NCBI GenBank assembly: GCA_905221615.1
Contig: CAJNDT010006190.1
Location: forward strand, 292,501 to 356,500
DNA: 64,000 nt
Reading direction: 5' to 3'
Source: Symbiodinium sp. CCMP2592
Taxonomy: Eukaryota; Sar; Dinophyceae; Suessiales; Symbiodiniaceae
Within the stretch, counting starts at the first letter, position 1, and each line of letters opens with the position of its first letter. The notes beneath the pieces are model-generated. The model worked only from the letters and a program-made list of their open reading frames with translations, searched no databases and had not been told where the DNA came from. The translations under genes and the position numbers were made by a program. Positions 25,001 through 34,633 of the stretch are shown piece by piece.

Positions 25001-25310
25001 TTCAATGGTTTGTTTCTGTTTGAGAGATTGATAACACAAGTCTAAGCTGCAGTCTAGCTACAAGCACATTGGCTTGGCTTTGAAGCCCTCGACAACCTAG
25101 CAATTGACACAGATCATCTGGGATCCAAGCAGCAGTGTATGGATACTGCTTTGGAACAGGATGTTTGCTGCATGTCTAGTGAAGTAAGTATTGCGAGTGC
25201 CGCGACTTGATCTTGGGGCAGCGGGTGAAAGTCGATCTCGATGCCACGAGGTCGACTCTACGGCATGTGCTGGCTTCGACCTCAGCCGGGTTGGTTCTTT
25301 GCGCTTGGTG
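19018..25310 (+). CDS. CLC-family chloride channel / Cl-/H+ exchanger, partial
   Basis: Conserved CLC blocks appear in the right order on small exons. 19018-19071: VLLVPQSSGSGIPG (helix D filter motif GSGIP). 19141-19176: VLAFLNGVDLQS. 19292-19333: LVAKALGT. 19409 to about 19470: GGGLAVGPEGPMVHIGG (helix F, with the gating Glu of the GxEGP motif). 19950-19996: GAGAGIAAAFN. 20099-20120 and 20187 to about 20218 join as APLAGTVF-VVEEAASFFS. After a gap, 24903 to about 24950 gives PGGLLVPMMCIGAAAG (helix N GxFxP region, F to L), and about 25242-25310 gives GRLYG and PGWFFALG. CLC proteins move chloride across plasma or organelle membranes as dimers. The retained gating Glu fits a gated channel or an exchanger. 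Introns are GC-AG or GT-AG. The N-terminus, the helices between 20.2 and 24.9 kb and any CBS domains were not located. Confidence 0.8.
20376..20475 (+). repeat. G-rich polypurine tract (about 100 bp)
   Basis: Almost pure G with scattered A/T, including one uninterrupted run of more than 20 G. It lies in a presumed intron of the CLC gene and is a likely quadruplex-former. Its length may be mis-assembled. Confidence 0.95.
21189..21236. repeat. (TC)n microsatellite
   Basis: CT/TC dinucleotide units with a few interruptions. Confidence 0.9.
22667..22808 (+). CDS. Unassigned coding-like exon inside the CLC interval
   Basis: Reads FDLIPLRKDWLHQLV and then SRINPEVRLTWKWGFHRE up to a good GTGAGA donor at 22809. 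The composition is protein-like and the donor is strong, but the sequence does not resemble CLC helices that I know. It could be a lineage-specific CLC loop or an exon of another gene. Other coding-like pieces lie at about 23255-23490, 23660-23990 (the short GALAGL part could be a CLC helix) and 24310-24479. Confidence 0.35.
22855..22955. repeat. CTAC / CATA / AC simple repeats
   Basis: Imperfect CCTA units followed by ATGC and AC/ACGT units. Confidence 0.8.
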
Positions 25311-26164
25311 ACTTGCGGGACAGCGCACGGAGTCTTGGCAGTGGAATGTCTCTGCTAAGGCACTGGATGCTTGGATTAACGACGGGAGCCGGAGTGTGTG
25401 GCGCTCACGGGCTCACAGTGGGTTCACGAGCATTTTCCAAGACTTCCCTTTCTCGCAGCTTTCTGACTCTGACTCCTGTCGTCAGATGGCCGCCCCCTGC
25501 CATCCCGTGGATCCCCGAGATTCAGCAGCTCCTGGCCGCGCGCCCAGCCTTGCTGTTCCCGGACTGTTGGGAGGTTCCTGCTGAGACGCTCGCTTTAGAC
25601 ATAAAGCTGCACTAATCAGAGGACTTCTGGCATCCCAAGTCCGCAACCGTGGACGTCGAGAGCAGAGCTGAGTTGAAGTCAACACGACGTTCGGATGTTT
25701 GCTGGTTGCCACACATCGTAGTCAGGGCCGGAGACTGCGGAAGCTGCCTTTGATTCACATGCCCTGCATGCTCGAGGCCGGGCATCCTGGCCTTCGCAGG
25801 CATCGGTCCGAGCAGATTGCAGACAGCACTTAAACCGGGTCTCGAAAACATTGATGATTCTTCGATTGAAGTCTCGAAAAACGCGCCGTGCCGTTGAGGT
25901 TGCGCCGCCTTCCTGAGCGGCAGTGGCTCCCTCGTGATGTTTGCCCTCACCTCAGCCGGAGTGGAGTCGCGGATTACGAGGGCAGCCTGGCCGCATCTGG
26001 GCGGCGCGCTCCGCTCCGCGGCGCTCCTCTCCTCCGCAGCGCTTTATTCAAAGTTCACCCGCGGCTGCCACTTAAGCTGCTCACAAGCTATAGCTAGCAA
26101 TCCTCCCTCCTCCCCTTCGACGAGCGACGGCCGCGACACCTCCCACATGTGAGACTGAGACGCG
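25311..26164. other. Region between CLC exons and the WWE-J gene
   Basis: It may contain the last CLC exons. A + strand frame at about 25480-25612 reads PWIPEIQQLLAARPALLFPD and stops at TAA, but I cannot tie it to a CBS domain. The 150 bp before 26165 is GC-rich. I found no recognisable promoter motif and no intact spliced-leader relic there. Confidence 0.4.
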
Positions 26165-27400
26165 ATGGGCTGCGGCGCCTCCTCGAAGAAGTACGCAGAG
26201 CACGAAGATGCAGCGCTTCATCGTGCTGGTCTGGAGGAAGCAGCGTTTCGCGAGGAGGTCCGCGAGCCTGAGCTGGGCCAAGAAGGTACGGAGGCTGTCT
26301 TCCACAAGGAGCAAGCCACCACGAGCATCCCAGAAGCTCCAGACCTAGACAGGTCTGCCGCCACAGCCCGGGGAGCCTGGCAGATGGAGGTTTCCCCGGG
26401 GCTTTGGGAGACTGTCTCTTCGGATGTGAACATGACTCTGACGGAGGCCTGCCATTCAGGCCAGCTGGTGGTGCTCTATTCCGTGCGTGGTGCCCGGCCC
26501 AGCGAGGACGCGAGCTACGACGTGGACTTCCGCACGTTGCTCCAGACCAACCGCAAGACGGGCAAGGCCCAACAGCTCCGCTGGGATCAGACAGCCTTGG
26601 CACCAGGTCCGGCAGCGGGCTCTCAAGTCGGAGCGGGAGCCCATGACGGAGCTCGGACGAGATATCAGTGGGAGCTGAAGGACGGGCTCTGGGCAGACTT
26701 CGAAGAGGAGGAGGAGCAGCACATCGTGCGAGCTTGGATGCATGGTCAGGACTTCATTCGATACGCAGCTTGGGGTCTCGAGTACGAGATCAACTTCCCA
26801 AGAATGGTTCAGATCAACCTCTCGACAGGGAACAAGCGACATATTCGCGTAAAACCAGTCGGGACCCACTATGCTGAAGTGCCTCAACCGTATGCCGGAC
26901 AGGACGAGCCGGAAAAGCTGAAGGAGCCTGAAAATGCGAGGAAAGAGGAGGCAACATCCAAGGCCACGACGGAACCCCGTCAGGCTCACCCCAAAGCTAG
27001 GAGTGTCCCAGAGAAGAAGCGTTTCAGCCTGGGCAAACAGCCCGGCGACACATCCGAACGCAAGGAACCCAGCGGAGGACCCAGAGCCAGGCCCAGGGGG
27101 CCTACAGGAGCTGACAGAGAGACGAAGCCGGAGCCACCGGAGCCGGGCGCAGCACGCCCTGAAAATTTCGAGCTCCCGGCGGGTGCATCCTGGCCCGCCT
27201 TGCCTACTGCGAAAAGGGAGGCAGGAGTGCTTTTCCAGGATCTCTGTAACACACGCCAGCTTGCGGCTGCAGAGAAGAGGTCGCATTACAAGGCGCAGTG
27301 CTTAGCGTGGCATCCAGACAAGAACCTGGACAATCAGGAGGTGGCAACAGAAGTGTTCAAATTCCTGCAGCTTGTTCGCGATTGGTATCTGTCATCTTGA
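26165..27400 (+). CDS. Intronless WWE-WWE-J-like protein with MGC acylation start
   Basis: A single 411-codon open frame. It starts MGCGASS, a classic site for N-myristoylation at Gly2 and palmitoylation at Cys3, so membrane anchoring is likely. Residues about 72-140 and 168-230 are two WWE-like domains; each has the W...GLW start, and the second ends with YEINFPRMVQINLSTGNKR, matching the WWE closing pattern. WWE domains bind (iso-)ADP-ribose and occur in ubiquitin/ADP-ribose pathways. A charged Pro/Lys/Glu-rich linker follows (about 235-345). The last 55 residues resemble a J-domain core with HPDKN at 383-387 (HPD is the Hsp70-stimulating motif) and helix III-like FLQLVRDWY. Helix I is weak. 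The lack of introns contrasts with the neighbours and could reflect retroposition. The domain combination is inferred by eye. Confidence 0.85.
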   Translation: MGCGASSKKYAEHEDAALHRAGLEEAAFREEVREPELGQEGTEAVFHKEQATTSIPEAPDLDRSAATARGAWQMEVSPGLWETVSSDVNMTLTEACHSGQLVVLYSVRGARPSEDASYDVDFRTLLQTNRKTGKAQQLRWDQTALAPGPAAGSQVGAGAHDGARTRYQWELKDGLWADFEEEEEQHIVRAWMHGQDFIRYAAWGLEYEINFPRMVQINLSTGNKRHIRVKPVGTHYAEVPQPYAGQDEPEKLKEPENARKEEATSKATTEPRQAHPKARSVPEKKRFSLGKQPGDTSERKEPSGGPRARPRGPTGADRETKPEPPEPGAARPENFELPAGASWPALPTAKREAGVLFQDLCNTRQLAAAEKRSHYKAQCLAWHPDKNLDNQEVATEVFKFLQLVRDWYLSS

Positions 27401-27711
27401 TGGTCGGAAGTCGGACTCTTTGATGTCCCCTTCCAGTACAGCTACGCCATGTGCGGTTTCCAACGGCATGGGCTCGGAGGCGAACGGGAGTCCTTGTTAT
27501 GCATGGTCGCGACGGAGGGCATGCCTTGGCATGGCAGATCATGCCAGGGGCTGGCAACGGGATTCATGAGCTGCAGCGCGCAGCATCCAGGGTGTTCTGT
27601 TAAGTGTTAACGTCAAGCACGACCGTGCCTGGGCCTAAGTCTGGCCCGTGACCGCGGCAAGACCGCACGACTTGAATCGAAAAGATCGACCTTCCTGAGT
27701 TTGCCGTGCAA

Positions 27712-27905
27712 GTCCTCCTCCTCCCCCTGCTACTACTACTGCTACTACTGCTGCTGCTGCTACTACTACTACTTCTTCTTCTTCTTCACTTATTCCACTT
27801 CCTTCTTCCTCCTTGTCGTGCAGTCTTGGTGGTGGTGGGTGTTGGTGCTTCTGCTGCTTGCTGGGGGTGCTGCTGCTGGTGCTGCTGCTGGTACTGCTGC
27901 GCACA
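27712..27905. repeat. CTA/CTG/CTT trinucleotide repeat
   Basis: Pyrimidine-rich triplet array (CTA, CTG, TTC), then after a gap a CTG/TGG-rich part. Translations are homopolymeric Leu, Tyr/Cys or Ser-Thr. Confidence 0.9.
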
Positions 27906-30900
27906 AGCAGTATTTTGATAGTCGTCGTCTACATCATAGCAAGCCAAGCATTGGTGAAAACTCGCTGTGCATGTGCATACGGTTCTTCATGCATGCAGGT
28001 ACGCGTATGCACACGTGTATGTACGAATGCCTGTATGTAAAAACACGTATACATAGGGACACAGACGGTGCATATTATGTCCATTCGTCCACTGTGGTTG
28101 GTGTCGTATTGTGTGTGTGTGTATGTGAAAACTATGCACATAAGTTCAAGACAGCATGCACCACAACTTCACGAAGCTCTGCTTGATTGCACGAAGGTCT
28201 TGGTGCTGCTGTTGGAGGTGTCCCTAGAGCTGGGTACCAAGCATGCCCGAGCGGTTGACAGAATGCCAAGACAAGCTTCAACAAACCTCGGCTGCATGGT
28301 ATTGATGTTGAGGCCCTTCATGATCCCGGTGATCTTGATCTCGGTCTTGGCAGCACGCAGCACTACATCGCTGCTCGGAGTTAGCGTGTGTCCACCATCA
28401 GTGTTGGCGGTCCAGGGGGTGTTTGGCTTGTGCTTGGTGCAGACGAGTGCAAGTCTGCTCCATTTCAAGTGGTTATCGGTAAGGTGTTGTACCAGGTCAC
28501 TCAGGGATTGGAGTCTGCGCTTGCGGTTTTGGATGGGGGTCATGATTCGACAAAGGGTGCAAGCATTGGGATAGGCAGCGGGAAACAGATGAGGGTATTC
28601 CGGTTTGCGAGTTATGCTCTTTGGGTTTGCTGTTCCCGGGTCTGGGTTGTCTAGATAGCCATAGGGGTACCACTTCCTGCACACGATGTGCGGATGCTCG
28701 TGCCATACCTGTATGGGCCTTTCAATCTGGTCCGGTGAAGAAGAGAAGCCCTTGAGGGCAGCTCAGTGGCTCGTCCCCCGAAGTGGGCCTGTCCTCGTCT
28801 AAGGCTTCTGAAGTCACATGGTGCTGGCCTCAGGGCTTAGGGGCTTGGGGCCTGGGGAGCTGCAGCAAGTTTCTCCACTGTCCTACTTGAGCATCCTGAG
28901 AGCTAGCAGCACCAAAAGAGGCCTCTACCACGAGCTCATGAACGTCCAGTCCTTGCCTTTCCTCGCGGAAGCAGCCCACTGGCGACAAGGCACGGGCCGT
29001 GCACGGCTGCACGGGCCGGCCCTGGCTTCCTGGCTTCGGCTTGCAAGAGCATGGCAAAGGCCACTACACGGTCGAAGCCTTGCTTTGGGAAGAAGCGCGC
29101 CCCGACCCTGGAAGCTACGACACCTCTGCCAGGGCAAATTCGTGTGAACGTCACATCTCGCCTAGCGTCAAAGCAGTTGCTCTGACTGAGGCACACAGCG
29201 GCAGGTTGCAAATGCGCAGTAGCCTCAGCAGAACTATAGGCTGCTCACATGCAGTCCTGATTTTTGGGAGGCCAAGTGCTGGCGGCAGTGAACAGCTCCG
29301 GACCTTCACTCGTGATGCCGACGACCATCCGGAAGTGCGTCAGAGCCTACGAATCAGCGGCATTGCAAATGCACTGTTTGCTCGTCCACCGACCCTGCCA
29401 TACGCCGGGCCTAGGCGAGTTCCCGGAGATCATTTCAATTTCGAGGCCCACTGCTTGAAACCCTGCTCATCACCTGATTTCGGGCCTGAACAAGAAATCA
29501 ACGAAAGCATGAGCGGGTGAATCAAGACTTTTCGTCATTGCATGGCGGAGGACAGCCACAGAGAACGAGATCACAGAAGTGCCCAGAGCTTACGAGAGCA
29601 GCCCCCCGTCAGTAAGGCATCAAACAGTACAAGGGATGATGCCAGCATCTCGAAATGAGCTCAGGGTTCAGCGACGACTGCCTGGAGACGAGACGCGCCT
29701 TAGCTGCATGCAGGGCCTCAGCGTATTTCATGTGTCACTCTAATTGGGCAGACAGGCGTTTTGCAAGCATTGTCCATCTTTACCCTGTCGCCAGAACTCT
29801 GGTGAACGGCTTTCCGGTGACTGGACCTGCTGGGCAGCTTTGCGGCCTCGTCACGCGAGAGGCATTGCACTTTGCGTCTGTCGAGACATGTAGCTGCAAT
29901 GTACACGGCGTAAGGGTGCTGTGCCGCTTGGGATTTCGGCGGATTGATGTGCTCAGGCGCTGATGGGCCTGCTTGCGCAAAACCACCACAGCGTTCGGTT
30001 CCTATTTGGTTTGAGCTTGGTGGTGATTCGACGGACGACCTTCGGCTCTCTCCCGCCCCATGCCAGCATCGGTATGCTGAGGCTTCGACAGAGAGCTCAC
30101 AACGACCACGCTCAGGCGCAACGCTTCTTCGAATTGCTTCCTCACGCCTTCTTTGTGCGTCGTGTGTGTCTTCTGGGCTTTCAGCAAGCCGATTGCGATC
30201 CCCCTGCCATGGAAAACAGAGTAGTGAGAGGCACTTTGGCCCAAAAGGTCCCCACTCCTAATGACGTCACATGCGCCGGTGCAGAGTGAATCGGACCGTT
30301 CCTATGATGTACGTCGTCGTGGAAGTGCGTTGAATATGCTACTCCGCAAATCCCTTGCTTTCTGCCACACAGCTACCGCGTGTTTGATGCAAGTGTGGAG
30401 GCAGCAGCATCCGCGACTCTGCACTGCCCTTGGCGCTGCCTCCAGCCAACACCAACACGGTCTTAGGCCGGGGGGGTTTTAAGTGCTTTCCATTTGACGT
30501 GTTTCACCACTGCAGTGCCGTCTGCAGGCGTCGAAGATGTTATGGATTCCGCACCGTTTGTTCGCAGCCTACGGCCGACAAGCTGATCAGCTACTGTATC
30601 TCCACTCTGCCTGTTGAACTTCTTGCACTGAAGGGCTGCATAGACATATTCATCCATCCTGTACTCAGTCATCGATGGTTTTGAAGCTCTGAGACCTGAG
30701 GTGCTTCAGGCATCCACACCGATCGTTCACGCTCATATGCTGCCGGGAACTCATCTTTGTGCACATTCTCACGTTCTGGAGGACAGTCTGAGGCCGCACC
30801 TGTGCTGGTCCACAACCCCCGCACACGCACGAGTTCACCATTTTTCAGAGACGGCCAAACCCTGCGTTGGAAAGAGTTTCCGACGACGTGCGTGCTCCAA

Positions 30901-32485
30901 TCAGAGCGGCAGAGAAGATCAGAGAGTTGCTCCTGTGCTCCCATATTGAAAAAAACATCCCCCGAAAAGGTTTGCGCGATGTGGCCTCCGTCATGTCGTG
31001 GTCGTCGACAGCGGACCGCCCATGATGGTTTTGACTGACAGCTGGGGTGCATAGCTTTTGCCTTGTGGGGGATCAGAGCCAGCATGTGGCATAGGCTGCA
31101 TAGATGGGGGTGCTCCTGTCAAGCCCTTGGAAGGACACAGACCCATTGGCGCTCGACTCCCGGGCAACGTGTGTGCATGAGATGGTAAAAGTTTGAGCAA
31201 ACTGTCTTTGTCGTTGTCTTTCTGCTTCCTTTGGCTTTGGGAGGGGTTTGCTGCCAAGCGCTCCTCTTGCAGGTCCTGACCCGCAAGAGCCTGATGCCCT
31301 GGCGGACACCTTGGTCCGAGACTCGGAACGCTGTGCGGTCACCGGAAAGATGCCGTCCAATGCGTGCAGAAAAGGTTGGACGAGTCGAACTTGCACCACG
31401 ACACCTTTCTCGAGCAAAGAGCTGCGCACTCGTCGTGGTCCAAGTTCTTCTCGGGCTGAATTCCTCAATCCCACCTCTTGCAGCCAGGGGTCGCGCGTTT
31501 GTTCCCAGGGCACGTGAAATCAAAAGCTAGTGCATGCGAGCTCTTCTGCAAACTGCGCTCTAGGCCGACAGCTTCCGCCATAGCCTCGCGCAACAATTCG
31601 TCGGAGCCCCGGATCGAGATTTCTCACGATGGCCTGCCTAAGCAAATGGAGATCTTGAGCGTTAGGCGCCGTCGCAAGCATCATACCGATCATTCAAGGG
31701 ATATTCAGAGATCCTGCTAGGATATGTCAACTTCGTTTATTACAGCACCAATAGCTTACAGCCTAAGCCGTGGCAATGTGCAGCAAGTTGAGTATGCTTC
31801 CAGGCCGCCCAACACCCCGCCGCTGAGTCGGCAAGGCACCCGCTCTTCGCGACAACTCACAGGGGTGCATGGGTTCGGAGCTGCTTCTGGGAATGCCGGT
31901 AATGCGGAAAATCGCTACAGATACGAGTACAACGCAGAAGATGCAGGAGGTGTCATGGTCGATCTCAGACAGATATGCAGATGCAGGCAACCAGAGACCA
32001 AAACCTCAGAAATCTGATTAGATGGTAGACCTGCGCATCGGTATCCACACAGCCTACGCTGAAGACTATGAAATCTGTATGTCAGTCACAGCGGAACAGG
32101 ACAAGCAATCCTGCTCGAAGGCCCCGAAGTCAGACCAGAATCGGGACAATCATGCTGCAAAGACTCAGCTCACGGGCGGCAAACTTCTTGTACCAAAAGT
32201 ACAACCACCGGCAAATCTCGAACTACACAGCGTTTCCTTGTACACCCGGGCAAACTTGTGGACGTCTTCGTGAATAAAAGGCTTCCGTGGCCTTGTCTCG
32301 CGAGATCTTGCGATCTGTGCTGGGTTCTGTCCAGCATTGGAAGTTTCAGAGCGTTCTCGTGGTGCGTCAGACTGTTTTCAGAAACCGGAGATTGTCATAG
32401 TCACTCTGCAAACGGCCCTTTGACGTTCACGTACAATGCATTGAAATGTGGCGGTGCCGAACACGGAATCTGTCGTGGCGGTTCA

Positions 32486-32588
32486 CTCTCTCTGTGTCTG
32501 TGTGTCTGTCTATTTGTTTGTCTGCGTGTCTGTCTATCTGTCTGTCTGTGTGTCTGTCCGTCCGTCCGTCCGTCTGTCTGTCTGTCTT
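32486..32588. repeat. (TCTG)n tetranucleotide array
   Basis: About 25 tetranucleotide units, mostly TCTG with TGTG, TATC, TTTG and TCCG variants. Frames across it read Cys-Leu-Ser or Asp-Arg-Gln-Thr periodic peptides. Confidence 0.95.
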
Positions 32589-33072
32589 TAGTACAACATG
32601 CCTTCTCGTGTGGGCCAGGCTCCTGGCGCCTCTCCGGTGGACTCGCTGGCAGCAACCCAACAAGGCGAGATCAGGTCACAATGTAGCGCTCCGGGGACAT
32701 GAGGCATCTTTGCACGGCAGAAAAAGCTTGGGCCTATGGCTGCTCCTTGCAGGCTGGAACACCACCAAAGGATCCGGGATGAGAGTGCTCTCAGTAGCCC
32801 TGCTGCAGACAGGAGATGCCACAGGTCGGTCGTATAGTCAACCCGTTCCAAAATCAAGAGGAGGTAGCAGCTTGAATGACTTGCTCACATCCGGAAGCAC
32901 TGTTTGTAGTTAGCTCCGTGGGCGAGGGTGAACCCCAAGGCAGAACAGCACAACAAAGCTCAAACTAGGGTGTCTGCAAAGGCCCCTTGGTGGAATCGCT
33001 GCGCCTCACCAGCCTGGCTGCTTCGCATGCACTAACACGCCACCGCCACTGCTTTGCTGGCATTCTCGACAG

Positions 33073-34111
33073 AAGAACTCGCGGAATCGAAGGATGCGAC
33101 TCCAACGACCGGAGCTGAACCCGGCGAGGAGGAGGGTGCCCACGAGCGCCGTGGTTTGCAAGTATGGTAAGTACGGCTGTGGCTGAAGTCGCTTGTTGCC
33201 TGTGATCCTGCATCGGAATAAAAACTGAGGTTCACAATGGAGGGAGCCTGAACCTCTCCTCATGCGCGCACGCAAAGTTGCGAGACCGCTGCAAGGGATA
33301 TCTACAACTAGATCAAGCCTGGTGCTCGTCGGCAGGTGGCTGAGAGATCGGCCAACACAGTATAGGCACACACCTGTAATCCAATTCCTTCCGAAGCTAG
33401 GCACTGGAGCAAGTCACTCAGCCTCATGCAGCCGCTAAGTCAGTGGCATGTAGCACCAAAGGCTAACAAGTAGCTTTTGGTTCTGTACATAACCGCAGGC
33501 TAGGTTCGTTCATCGCCTATGTACTCGATCAGACTGGATGATCAGGAGAGCTTAGTTGTGTCTCTCTGATCCCGGACGACCTGAACCTGGCAGCGTCGGT
33601 CGCTGGCCTGCTTAAGGGATATCTCAGCCTACTTTTTCACGGCTGGATCCTTAGTTTCACGGAGGTGCCGAGCACTTGGCTCACACCTAGAGAAAAGGTC
33701 GATCCGTGCAGGACTGTCTGAGTCAGCAGGTGCTGAGAAGCTTAAGCTGAAAGCAAGCCTCAACAAATTGCTGCAGGGATTCGAGTTGTTTTTTCAAAGT
33801 GGAAAGCAACACTGCTGCAACGAAGCGATACCTCGAGCAGCACAGCGGTTCAGCACAGTCTTCACCAGCACACAAATCTCGAACCCAAAGACGCTGTGCC
33901 TCTCAGCCAGGCCAAAAACCCAGAAACCCCGCACCCCAACCAAAACTATACTCGAGCAAAATAGTCGCCGAAGGGCGGAGGGCCAAGGGCATCCTGCGGC
34001 CTGTGCCAATGGAGCCGCTGCGCCCAGCCAATCTGCCCCCGCTCTCTGTGGGGACCACTGCAGGCGAGGTCGAACTCCCGAGCCTCCCTGTCCCTGTCCT
34101 GTTTTCATGGA
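33073..34111 (+). CDS. Possible upstream exons of the kinesin gene
   Basis: Exon 33073-33166 follows a CGACAG acceptor, reads an acidic piece (ELAESKDATPTTGAEPGEEE) and ends at a canonical GTAAGT donor. A second piece of about 33910-34111 reads KIVAEGRRAKGILRPVP and LRPANLPPLSVGTTAGEV before a GTAAGG donor. Both look coding. They lie upstream of the kinesin motor on the same strand and could encode an N-terminal extension or a separate gene. The connection to 34634 was not resolved. Confidence 0.4.
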
Positions 34112-34633
34112 GTAAGGGAGGCTCATCGTGTGTGGCGGCAGGTTTAGGCCACACTTTCATGCACACCGGTTCTTACCCGCCAACCCAAATCCGAAGCCAA
34201 ATGCAGTGGCAGAGAACTGCCTGCCTGCAATCACAGGCTTGCGCGGAGACTGCAAATTCAAGCTTGTCGGAAGGAGCATCTCCCCGGACAGGTTCGGCGC
34301 GGCCTGGCGAGGAAGCCGGAAGGCTTCGAGCTAGTTCTGCACGCCTTTGCCCGCTCTGAGCAAGCACTCACGATGTGGAGCAGCATTCACGTGTCTGATG
34401 CACGGACTGAAGTCGTCGTGGTCGTGGGAGAAGCACAACACACCTTCGAACAGCTAATTCCAGGGTCTCAGTAGCATAGTCATAGTCACTTCGTCCTCGA
34501 AAGAGAAAACGATTGCTGTTGTTTTCAGGATTTTCCCTGAACCTCCTCCTGAGCTCCAGCTCCAAGACTTGCAGCACCCGCAGCTTTAGCCACGAAAGCC
34601 AGCGATTTTTTTAGTAGACTCCAATCACTTTGC

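Larger units (their letters stand above)
27401..33072. other. Repeat-rich, largely unresolved stretch
   Basis: Simple repeats are listed separately. Possible + strand exons without family assignment: about 29.27-29.52 kb, 31.26-31.52 kb, 31.53-31.72 kb, 31.79-32.01 kb and 32.69-32.91 kb. They overlap rival frames and have no motif, so I do not call genes. A short GT run sits near 28.11 kb. Confidence 0.45.

Noticed and set aside
32401-32663. Frames reading periodic Asp-Arg-Gln-Thr or Cys-Leu-Ser
   Set aside because: Direct translation of the TCTG array.
33006-33404. Minus-strand frame with a hydrophobic segment
   Set aside because: The + strand of the same interval carries an exon with acceptor and a consensus GTAAGT donor, which explains the minus frame as a shadow.
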